From contig JBBSOT010000106.1 in the NCBI GenBank assembly GCA_038259455.1, positions 1 to 13,112 on the forward strand: a stretch of 13,112 nucleotides of DNA. Direction: 5' to 3'. A program made the position numbers and the translations under genes. The notes beneath the pieces are model-generated. The model was not told the origin of the DNA and ran no database searches. It saw nothing but the letters and a program-made list of their open reading frames with translations. Positions 7,234 through 13,112 of this stretch are shown here, one piece after another (within the stretch, counting starts at the first letter, position 1; the number at the start of each line of letters is the position of its first letter). The stretch comes from CAMYMG01 sp038259455 (lineage in GTDB: Bacteria; Pseudomonadota; Alphaproteobacteria; Rhizobiales; Rhizobiaceae).

Positions 7234-8625
7234 ATGGCAGCTCCGGACAATACCCGCGACGGGCAGAACCTGTTTGCAAAGGCCATCCAGGAAGCGATGT
7301 TCGCCGGCGCCATAGCGTTCGGCCTGTTCGTCCTGATGATCGGCATCAAGACCGACCAGAACATCCGCAACGAGCTCGTGCTCGTCCCGCGCTGGGGCCT
7401 GCTTGCGATTGTGGTTGCGCTGGTGGCGCTCGGCCGCTTCATCGCCGTCATCTACGTGCAGCCCTATTTCGCGGCCCGCAAATCGACCAGGGCCAAGGCG
7501 CCGGTCGTTGCGCAGACGGCCCGCAATGCGCTCTTCTGGAAGCACTGGACCAAGATCGCCATCGGCGCGCTTATTCTCTACCCGGTCGTCATCGTTTTCC
7601 TGGTCGGCTTCCAGGGCTCGCTCAAATGGGTCGACAATTTCGGCATCCAGATCCTCATCTATGTCATGCTCGCCTGGGGCCTCAACATCGTCGTCGGCCT
7701 CGCCGGCCTGCTCGACCTCGGCTATGTCGCCTTCTACGCGGTCGGCGCCTACAGCTATGCCCTGCTCGGCACCGAGTTCGGCTGGTCGTTCTGGATCCTG
7801 CTTCCGGCAGCCGGCGCAATGGCCGCCCTTTGGGGTGTCATCCTCGGCTTTCCGGTGCTGCGCCTGCGCGGCGACTATCTCGCCATCGTCACCTTGGCAT
7901 TCGGCGAAATCATCCGCTTGGTGCTGATCAACTGGCGTGAGGTGACCAATGGCACGGCCGGCATCTCGGGCATCCCGAAGGTGACCTTCTTCGGCCTGTT
8001 CTCCTTCGACGTCTCGTCGCCCGACTACATTGCCAAGGTCTTCGACATCGCGCAGTCGGGCGCCTACTACAAGATTTTCCTCTACTATCTCATCCTGGCG
8101 CTGGCGTTGCTGACCGCCTTCGTGACCATCCGGCTGCGGCGCATGCCGGTCGGCCGCGCGTGGGAGGCCTTGCGCGAGGACGAGATCGCCTGCCGCTCGC
8201 TTGGCATCAACACCACGACCACCAAGCTGACGGCGTTCGCCATCGGCGCGATGTTCGGCGGTTTTGCCGGCTCTTTCTTCGCTGCCCGCCAGGGCTTCGT
8301 CAGCCCCGAATCCTTCATCTTCCTGGAATCGGCGATCATTCTGGCCATCGTGGTGCTCGGCGGCATGGGCTCGCTCACCGGCATCGCCATCGCCGCCCTG
8401 GTGATGATTGGCGGCACCGAGATCCTGCGCGAGCTGCAGTTCCTGAAAGTCATCTTCGGCGAGGGCTTCACCCCGGAACTCTACCGCATGTTGCTGTTTG
8501 GACTGGCCATGGTCATCGTCATGCTATGGAAACCGCGTGGTTTCGTCGGCTCGCGGGAGCCGACCGCCTTCTTGCATGAGAGCAAGTCGGTCGCGGGCTC
8601 CTTCACCAAGGAGGGCCACGGCTGA
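7234..8625 (+). CDS. livM: Branched-chain amino acid ABC transporter permease LivM
   Basis: The second permease, of 463 residues, has the long N-terminal extension (two early hydrophobic segments at about 22-40 and 53-76) found in LivM proteins of E. coli type. The conserved core begins with WGLNIVVGLAGLLDLGYVAF (148-167). The LRGDYLAIVTLAFGEIIRLV segment (211-230) and the coupling loop GRAWEALREDEIACRSLGIN (307-326) are intact. ATG 7234 lies just after the livH stop with AAGG upstream; the longer frame back to 7201 would overlap livH and has no reason to be used. The stop codon overlaps the livG start (TGATG), so the two are translationally coupled. Confidence 0.95.
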   Translation: MAAPDNTRDGQNLFAKAIQEAMFAGAIAFGLFVLMIGIKTDQNIRNELVLVPRWGLLAIVVALVALGRFIAVIYVQPYFAARKSTRAKAPVVAQTARNALFWKHWTKIAIGALILYPVVIVFLVGFQGSLKWVDNFGIQILIYVMLAWGLNIVVGLAGLLDLGYVAFYAVGAYSYALLGTEFGWSFWILLPAAGAMAALWGVILGFPVLRLRGDYLAIVTLAFGEIIRLVLINWREVTNGTAGISGIPKVTFFGLFSFDVSSPDYIAKVFDIAQSGAYYKIFLYYLILALALLTAFVTIRLRRMPVGRAWEALREDEIACRSLGINTTTTKLTAFAIGAMFGGFAGSFFAARQGFVSPESFIFLESAIILAIVVLGGMGSLTGIAIAALVMIGGTEILRELQFLKVIFGEGFTPELYRMLLFGLAMVIVMLWKPRGFVGSREPTAFLHESKSVAGSFTKEGHG

Positions 8626-10259
8626 TGAAAGTTCCCCACAAGGATGCGATCCTCGAGGTCGAGCACCTGTCGATGAAGTTCGGCGGTCTGGTGGCGATCG
8701 GCGACCTGTCGTTCCAGGCCAGGCGGGGCGACATCACCGCGCTGATCGGCCCCAACGGCGCCGGCAAGACCACGGTCTTCAACTGCATCACCGGCTTCTA
8801 CAAGCCGACCGAAGGCATGATCAAGCTGAACCGGAAATCCGGCAAGCAGTACCTGCTTGAACGGATGCCCGATTTCGAGATTCCTGCCCGGGCCAAGGTG
8901 GCGCGCACCTTCCAGAATATCCGGCTGTTCTCCGGCATGACGCTGCTCGAAAACCTGCTGGTCGCCCAGCACAACAAGCTGATGCTGGCCTCCGGCTATA
9001 CGGTCCTCGGCATGCTCGGCTTCAGCCGCTACAGGAAAGCCTCGGCCGAATCGGTGGATCTGGCCAAGTTCTGGCTCGAGAAGGCCGAGCTTGTCGACCG
9101 CGCCGACGATCCGGCCGGCGATCTTCCCTACGGCGCCCAGCGCCGGCTGGAAATCGCCCGTGCCATGTGCACCGGCCCGGAGCTTCTGTGTCTCGACGAA
9201 CCGGCCGCCGGTCTCAACCCGCGCGAGTCTCTGGCCCTGAACAACCTGCTCAACGATATCAAGGACACCACCGGAACGTCGATCCTGCTGATCGAGCACG
9301 ACATGTCGGTGGTCATGGAGATTTCGGATCATGTCGTTGTGCTCGAATATGGTCGCAAGATTTCTGACGGCGACCCTGGTCATGTGAAGAACGACCCGAA
9401 GGTCATCGCAGCCTATCTCGGCGTCGACGACGAAGAGGTGGTGGACGTGCTGACGGAAGTCGGCGACACCGATGTGATCGAAAGGCTCGATGGCGAGCCG
9501 GATCGCGCGCATGGCCCGCATGACTCGGCTTCCATGATGGCCGGCCCCGTTTCTGACACGGTCAGCCACAGCGATGCGCTCGGCGAGGTCGTCAGCATTT
9601 CCCACTCGGCATCCAAGGCCGATCAGGCCGACCGGCGAGGAAAGAAGGTGAAGGCGGCGACCGTTGCTGCCAGCCGCGCGGCGGCCAGGACCGAGCCGAA
9701 GGCCGACAAGCCGGCCACGGCAAAGCCCGCGTCGAAATCCGCATCGGCAGGCAAGCCGAAAGCAAGCAGTGCTGCCACCGGGCCGATTACCAAACCTGCC
9801 GCAGCCAAGGCGCCGGCAAAAGCTGCCCCGGCAAGGTCTGCAGCTGTCATGGCGGTTCCCGCCAAGCCTGCAAAACCCGCAACCAGGCCGGCCACCGCCA
9901 AGCCGGCAAAGGCCCAGGCCGCGCCGGCCACTGCCAAGACCATAGCAAAGGCATCTCCGGCAAAGCCTGCCTCGCCAAAAGCGAAATCGCCGGCAAGGAA
10001 TCTCTCGGCGCCGCGTGGCGGAACGGCCGACAAGCTGACGCTCATAAAGGGCATCGGACCGGTCAACGAAAAGAAGCTGAATCAGCACGGCATCTATCAT
10101 TTCGACCAGATTGCCGCCTGGACCAAGGCCGATATCGTCGCTGTCGAAGCCTATCTGGCGTTTGACGGTCGCATCGCACGCGAAGACTGGATCGGACAGG
10201 CAAGAAAGCTCGTCAGGGCCGCGCCCAAGAAGGCGGCCGGTACTGGGGGAGCCAAGTGA
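8625..10259 (+). CDS. livG: ABC transporter ATPase LivG fused to an Ala/Lys/Pro linker and a helix-hairpin-helix domain
   Basis: Residues 8-266 are a complete LivG ATPase: Walker A GPNGAGKTT (42-50, Lys48), Q-loop region RTFQNIRLF, LivG-type signature LPYGAQRRLE (167-176), Walker B LLCLDEPAAGLNP (187-199, Asp191, Glu192) and H-loop His225. Normal LivG proteins end at about 255-290 residues; this one has 544. The extension comprises an acidic segment (about 268-325), a low-complexity Ala/Lys/Pro-rich basic linker (about 331-462), and a final domain (about 468-530) with LTLIKGIGPVNEKKLNQHGI and YHFDQIAAWT. The latter is a helix-hairpin-helix of the type I know from C-terminal extensions of rhizobial NuoE and ribosomal protein L21. 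The reading frame is unbroken and both ends couple to neighbours by TGATG overlaps, so it is a real fusion. AAGGAGG (8609-8615) is a strong ribosome-binding site. The role of the extension is unknown. Confidence 0.95.
   Translation: MKVPHKDAILEVEHLSMKFGGLVAIGDLSFQARRGDITALIGPNGAGKTTVFNCITGFYKPTEGMIKLNRKSGKQYLLERMPDFEIPARAKVARTFQNIRLFSGMTLLENLLVAQHNKLMLASGYTVLGMLGFSRYRKASAESVDLAKFWLEKAELVDRADDPAGDLPYGAQRRLEIARAMCTGPELLCLDEPAAGLNPRESLALNNLLNDIKDTTGTSILLIEHDMSVVMEISDHVVVLEYGRKISDGDPGHVKNDPKVIAAYLGVDDEEVVDVLTEVGDTDVIERLDGEPDRAHGPHDSASMMAGPVSDTVSHSDALGEVVSISHSASKADQADRRGKKVKAATVAASRAAARTEPKADKPATAKPASKSASAGKPKASSAATGPITKPAAAKAPAKAAPARSAAVMAVPAKPAKPATRPATAKPAKAQAAPATAKTIAKASPAKPASPKAKSPARNLSAPRGGTADKLTLIKGIGPVNEKKLNQHGIYHFDQIAAWTKADIVAVEAYLAFDGRIAREDWIGQARKLVRAAPKKAAGTGGAK
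9610..10010 (+). repeat. Low-complexity Ala/Lys/Pro-coding repeat region in livG
   Basis: This stretch of livG is made of degenerate short repeats coding AKP-, PAKPA- and PATAKPAK-like units, with recurring GCCGGC, GCAAAG and AAGCC DNA words. Such regions are prone to slippage and length variation between strains. The frame stays open throughout. Confidence 0.75.
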
Positions 10260-10984
10260 TGGCCGAGAAGATGCTGCAGGTCGACAATGTCGAGACCTAC
10301 TACGGCAACATCCGCGCCCTTGGCGGCGTCAGCCTCGATGTGAACCGCGGCGAGATCGTCGCCCTGATCGGCGCCAACGGGGCCGGCAAGTCGACGATGA
10401 TGATGACCATTTTCGGCAGTCCGCGAGCCCGGAAGGGCACCATCACATTTCAGGGCACCGACATCACCGAAATGCCGACGCACGAGATCGCGCGCATGCG
10501 CATCGCGCAATCGCCCGAGGGCCGTCGCATTTTTCCGCGCATGACCGTGTTCGAAAACCTTCAGATGGGCGCCAGCCTCGACAAGCTGGAATTCTTCGAC
10601 GAGGACGTCGAGAAGGTCTTCCATCTGTTTCCGCGCCTCAAGGAGCGCGCCTCGCAGCGCGGCGGCACGCTTTCGGGCGGCGAGCAACAGATGCTGTCGA
10701 TCGGACGCGCGCTTATGGCGCGGCCCAAGCTGCTGCTTCTGGACGAGCCGTCGCTGGGTCTGGCGCCGCTCATCGTCAAGCAGATTTTCGACGCCATTCG
10801 TGAACTGAACGCCTCTCAGGGCCTGACCGTGTTTCTCGTCGAGCAGAACGCCTTCGGCGCACTCAAGCTCGCCAACAGAGGCTATGTGATGGTCAATGGC
10901 CTGGTCACCTTGAGTGGGACGGGCAAGGAACTTCTGGCCAATCCGGAAGTCCGCGCCGCCTATCTCGAAGGCGGCAGGCACTGA
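10259..10984 (+). CDS. livF: Branched-chain amino acid ABC transporter ATPase LivF
   Basis: The second ATPase of the importer, 241 residues, the usual length. It shows Walker A GANGAGKST (38-46), the LivF-typical QSPEGRRIFPRMTVFENL segment (84-101), signature LSGGEQQMLSIGRA (138-151) and Walker B LLLLDEPSLGLAP (158-170). The H-loop position reads VEQN, with Gln196 where most ABC ATPases have His, as is usual for LivF. The ATG at 10259 overlaps the livG stop by one base, and GGGGGAG (10245-10251) lies 7 bp upstream; the GTG directly before it is too close to that site. Unlike LivG, it has no extension. Confidence 0.95.
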   Translation: MAEKMLQVDNVETYYGNIRALGGVSLDVNRGEIVALIGANGAGKSTMMMTIFGSPRARKGTITFQGTDITEMPTHEIARMRIAQSPEGRRIFPRMTVFENLQMGASLDKLEFFDEDVEKVFHLFPRLKERASQRGGTLSGGEQQMLSIGRALMARPKLLLLDEPSLGLAPLIVKQIFDAIRELNASQGLTVFLVEQNAFGALKLANRGYVMVNGLVTLSGTGKELLANPEVRAAYLEGGRH

Positions 10985-11001
10985 TGTCTGGAGACTGAAG
11001 A

Positions 11002-11349
11002 ATGCACGGAATACTCTACGAGGAAACCTCGATCTGGCAGTTCTTCTTCGTCACATGCCTGCTCGGCGGCTGGGCTGCCTGGATGACGGGACGCGCCAGT
11101 GCGCAGGTCTGGAAGGCATTGCCGAGCGTCGTCGTCTACCTGTGTCTGCTTGGTGTTGCCATCCGCTTCATTCACCACGCCCTGTTTGAAGGGACGATGT
11201 TTTCGGCGCAGTTCTATGTCGTCGACACGATCATTCTCCTGATCATCGGCCTCACCGGTTACAGGTATACGCGTACCAACCAGATGGTCACCCAATACCA
11301 CTGGCTCTACGAGCGGGCATCGCCGCTGAGCTGGCGGGACAAGAGTTGA
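11002..11349 (+). CDS. Small three-helix membrane protein of the liv operon (possibly the DUF6867 family)
   Basis: The 115-residue protein has three predicted membrane segments (about 12-30, 40-58 and 71-89), an N-terminal MHGILYEE and a conserved-looking polar C-terminus, MVTQYHWLYERASPLSWRDKS split after the Tyr/Arg-rich part. GGAGA (10990-10994) sits 7 bp before the ATG, and the gene begins 17 bases after livF, so it is co-transcribed with the transporter. I recall small proteins like this beside liv genes in rhizobia and believe they are classed as DUF6867, but that label is from memory. No function is known to me; an accessory or assembly role for the permease is only a guess from position. 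Confidence 0.8.
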   Translation: MHGILYEETSIWQFFFVTCLLGGWAAWMTGRASAQVWKALPSVVVYLCLLGVAIRFIHHALFEGTMFSAQFYVVDTIILLIIGLTGYRYTRTNQMVTQYHWLYERASPLSWRDKS

Positions 11350-11428
11350 CGTTCATGATTAACCTCTTTGCGAGGTAATTGAGCGTGACAACAGCCGGAA
11401 AATCGGCAAACTTAATGTTTCTGCGATC

Positions 11429-11466
11429 GAGTGGGCATCGCATGAAAACATCATCAAAACCCACTC
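11429..11466 (+). promoter_or_regulatory. Hairpin in the leader of the binding-protein gene
   Basis: A perfect 7-bp stem, GAGTGGG (11429-11435) and CCCACTC (11460-11466), encloses a 24-nt A-rich loop. It ends 7 bases before the GGGAG ribosome-binding site (11474-11478) of the next gene. It could act as a translation or mRNA-stability element. The surrounding 136-bp gap 11350-11485 holds a TTGACG (11346-11351) without a convincing -10 box. Confidence 0.4.
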
Positions 11467-11489
11467 AGTTAACGGGAGTTTTTCAATGA
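11442..11489 (+). CDS. Possible 15-codon leader ORF overlapping the binding-protein start
   Basis: ATG 11442 opens MKTSSKPTQLTGVFQ and stops at TGA 11487-11489, overlapping the next ATG in the classical ATGA arrangement. This would allow translational coupling. Its own ribosome-binding site is weak (GAGTGGG, part of a hairpin stem). It carries no run of Leu, Ile or Val codons, so it is not a standard attenuator leader. It may be chance. Confidence 0.25.
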   Translation: MKTSSKPTQLTGVFQ

Positions 11490-12607
11490 AGAAATCACTA
11501 TTGTCCGCCGTAGCCCTGACTGCCATGGTAGCTTTCAGCGGCAGCGCATGGGCAGACATCATGGTCGGCGTCGCCGGCCCCATCACCGGTCCTAACGCCG
11601 CTTTCGGCGCGCAGCTCCAGAAGGGCGCCGAGCAGGCTGCCGCCGACATCAACGCGGCAGGTGGCATGAATGGCGAGATGATCAAGGTTGTCGTCGGCGA
11701 CGACGTCTCCGATCCTAAGCAGGGCATCTCGGTCGCCAACAAGTTTGTCGCCGATGGCGTCAAGTTCGTGGTCGGCCACTTCAACTCGGGCGTCTCGATC
11801 CCGGCGTCGGAAGTCTACGCCGAAAACGGCGTTCTGCAGATCACGCCTGCCTCGACCAACCCGACCTTCACCGAGCGCGGCCTGTGGAACACCTTCCGCA
11901 CCTGCGGACGTGACGACCAGCAGGGCAAGGTTGCCGGCGACTATCTGGCCGCCAACTTCAAGGACGGCAAGGTCGCCATCCTGCATGACAAGACGCCTTA
12001 CGGCCAGGGTCTGGCCGACGAAACCAAGAAGGCTGCCAACGCTAACGGCGTCACCGAAGTGATGTATGAAGGCGTCAATGTCGGCGACAAGGACTTCTCG
12101 GCCCTCATCGCCAAGATGAAGGAAGCCGGCGTCACGGTCGTTTATTGGGGTGGCCTGCACACCGAGGCCGGCCTGATCATGCGTCAGCTCGCCGACCAGG
12201 GCCTGAAGGCCAGCTTCATGTCGGGCGACGGCATTGTCTCCAACGAGCTGGCATCGATCGCCGGCGACGCGGTTGACGGCACGCTGATGACGTTTGCTCC
12301 CGATCCACGCAAGAACCCGAACGCAAAGGAGCTCGTCGAGAAGTTCCGCGCTGCCGGATTCGAGCCGGAAGCCTACACGCTCTACTCTTACGCAGCCATG
12401 CAGGTCATTGCTGCTGCTGCCGCCAAGGCAGGCGACAATGATCCGCAGAAGGTTGCTGCCGCGCTGAAGGCTGACGGTCCGTTCACGACCGCTATCGGCG
12501 ATCTCGGCTTCGACGAGAAGGGCGACATCACCCGTCCGGACTACGTCATGTACACCTGGAAAAAGGGTGACGACGGCAAGTACAGCTACTTCGAAAACGA
12601 CATGTAA
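11486..12607 (+). CDS. livK: Periplasmic branched-chain-type amino acid-binding protein (LivK/BraC-like)
   Basis: The 373-residue protein has a clean Sec signal peptide (MKKSLLSAVALTAMVAFSGS, cleavage expected after AWA at residue 23) and the type I periplasmic binding fold of the Leu/Ile/Val-binding family. Visible features are VGVAGPITGPNAAFG, INAAGGMNGEMIKVVVGDD, VVGHFNSGVSIPAS, LQITPASTNPTFTERG and the DKTPYGQG segment of the second lobe. The visible sequence has a single cysteine (in RTCGRDD), so the disulfide of the E. coli LivJ/LivK proteins cannot form. It captures ligand in the periplasm and delivers it to LivHMGF; specificity cannot be read from sequence and rhizobial relatives are broad. 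GGGAG lies 7 bp before the ATG. The separate leader and double terminator suggest expression tuned apart from the membrane genes. Confidence 0.95.
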   Translation: MKKSLLSAVALTAMVAFSGSAWADIMVGVAGPITGPNAAFGAQLQKGAEQAAADINAAGGMNGEMIKVVVGDDVSDPKQGISVANKFVADGVKFVVGHFNSGVSIPASEVYAENGVLQITPASTNPTFTERGLWNTFRTCGRDDQQGKVAGDYLAANFKDGKVAILHDKTPYGQGLADETKKAANANGVTEVMYEGVNVGDKDFSALIAKMKEAGVTVVYWGGLHTEAGLIMRQLADQGLKASFMSGDGIVSNELASIAGDAVDGTLMTFAPDPRKNPNAKELVEKFRAAGFEPEAYTLYSYAAMQVIAAAAAKAGDNDPQKVAAALKADGPFTTAIGDLGFDEKGDITRPDYVMYTWKKGDDGKYSYFENDM

Positions 12608-12628
12608 GCTGGCAAGACATTTTGCCCG

Positions 12629-12660
12629 AATGCCCGGCGCTTTGCGCCGGGCATTTTTGT
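12629..12660 (+). terminator. livK: Strong intrinsic terminator after livK
   Basis: AATGCCCGGCGC (12629-12640) pairs perfectly with GCGCCGGGCATT (12644-12655) around a TTT loop, and TTTTTGTTTG follows. This is a textbook Rho-independent terminator, 21 bases after the livK stop codon. Confidence 0.92.
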
Positions 12661-12681
12661 TTGTGCCGGCCTCTTTGGCGC

Positions 12682-12708
12682 CCGGCCTGCGTGGGCCGGT
12701 TTTTGTTT
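12682..12708 (+). terminator. Second, tandem intrinsic terminator
   Basis: CCGGCC (12682-12687) pairs with GGCCGG (12694-12699) around a 6-nt loop, followed by TTTTTGTTTG. It repeats the same T-rich tail as the terminator just upstream and would catch read-through before pyc. Confidence 0.75.
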
Positions 12709-12772
12709 GCACTGCAGCATTTTCCCGTTAAACAGGGATGCTAAGCCGCCTTTGCACGTCTGGAGCGTAACT

Positions 12773-13112
12773 GTGCCGATCACAAAAATCCTCGTCGCCA
12801 ACCGCTCGGAAATCGCCATCCGTGTTTTCCGGGCAGCCAACGAACTGGGGTTGAAGACGGTCGCCATCTGGGCGGAGGAAGACAAATACTCACTGCACCG
12901 CTTCAAGGCGGACGAATCCTATCAGGTCGGGCGCGGCCCCCATCTCGCCAAGGACATGGGTCCGATCGAGAGCTATCTGTCCATCGACGAGGTCCTGCGC
13001 GTCGCCAGGCTTTCCGGCGCCGATGCCATCCACCCTGGCTATGGCCTGTTGTCGGAAAGCCCCGAATTTGCCGACGCCTGCGCCGAGGCAGGTATCGTCT
13101 TCATCGGCCCCA
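12773..13112 (+). CDS. pyc: Pyruvate carboxylase, N-terminal part, 3' end outside window
   Basis: Biotin- and ATP-dependent carboxylation of pyruvate to oxaloacetate, the main anaplerotic reaction of many rhizobia; cytoplasmic. The 113 visible residues start MPITKILVANRSEIAIRVF, then AANELGLKTVAIWAEEDK, LHRFKADESYQVGRGP, and end in ADAIHPGYGLLSESPEFADA, the N-terminal lobe of the biotin carboxylase domain. The AIWAEEDK and HRFKADESYQVG wording fits pyruvate carboxylase better than acetyl- or propionyl-CoA carboxylase alpha subunits, which usually read YSEADR or HV-DE. The start is GTG, supported by GGAG (12762-12765) at 7 bp and by the fact that no upstream in-frame ATG fits. The gene has its own transcription unit, beginning behind the double terminator. 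No convincing promoter box is visible in 12709-12772. Confidence 0.93.
   Translation, partial: MPITKILVANRSEIAIRVFRAANELGLKTVAIWAEEDKYSLHRFKADESYQVGRGPHLAKDMGPIESYLSIDEVLRVARLSGADAIHPGYGLLSESPEFADACAEAGIVFIGP

Noticed and set aside
8481..10100. 539-codon open frame on the minus strand opposite livG, with a Cys/Gly/Arg-rich part
   Set aside because: The odd composition is just the complement of the Ala/Lys/Pro linker codons of livG; no domain or ribosome-binding site supports it.
11346..11380. TTGACG considered as the -35 of a livK promoter
   Set aside because: No acceptable -10 box lies 15-19 bp downstream; the nearest, GGTAAT, is 22 bp away.
11498..12712. 404-codon minus-strand frame opposite livK
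   Set aside because: It runs through the livK terminator and mirrors livK codon bias; it has no protein-like features.
12714..12742. Interrupted inverted repeat AGCAT...CCC / GGGATGCT upstream of pyc, considered as an operator or terminator
   Set aside because: The arms pair only with a 3-nt bulge and no T run follows; too weak to call.

Overview
The window looks like chromosomal DNA of an alphaproteobacterium of the order Hyphomicrobiales (Rhizobiales), most likely a Mesorhizobium/Phyllobacteriaceae-type organism. The reasons are the high GC content with strong third-position G/C bias, the rhizobial style of the protein sequences (pyruvate carboxylase start, branched-chain amino acid ABC transporter, hydroxyproline genes), and a C-terminal helix-hairpin-helix extension of a type I know mainly from this group. 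The genus is an inference from memory of protein families; no search was run. All convincing genes are on the + strand except one gene remnant.

Region 1 (1-2512). The 3' part of a methylmalonate-semialdehyde dehydrogenase gene (valine/propionyl-CoA metabolism) is followed by a solitary gene for a predicted exported CHAT-domain (caspase-like) protein. Region 2 (2511-6009). A three-gene operon for trans-4-hydroxy-L-proline breakdown: pyrroline-4-hydroxy-2-carboxylate deaminase (hypD), D-hydroxyproline dehydrogenase (hypO) and hydroxyproline 2-epimerase (hypRE). In pathway order the epimerase acts first, then the dehydrogenase, then the deaminase, which yields alpha-ketoglutarate semialdehyde; the final aldehyde dehydrogenase is not in the window. 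In front of hypD sits a perfect 29-bp palindrome overlapping a good -35/-10 promoter. On the opposite strand, diverging from it, is a GntR-family regulator cut down to its DNA-binding helices, probably what is left of the local regulator.

Region 3 (6010-6326) is a 317-bp, AT-richer stretch with no convincing gene. Region 4 (6327-12704) is a complete branched-chain-type amino acid ABC importer: livH and livM (permeases), livG and livF (ATPases), a small membrane protein of unknown function, and the periplasmic binding protein gene with its own 136-nt leader, ended by two tandem intrinsic terminators. The livG product is unusual: the normal ATPase is followed by an acidic stretch, about 130 residues of Ala/Lys/Pro-rich linker and a helix-hairpin-helix domain. 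Region 5 (12773-13112) is the start of pyruvate carboxylase, running off the window.

The genes share a theme of amino acid import and conversion to central metabolites (valine end-product oxidation, hydroxyproline to alpha-ketoglutarate, anaplerosis). The most interesting items are the LivG-HhH fusion, the exported orphan CHAT protein, and the hydroxyproline promoter whose adjacent regulator appears to be broken.
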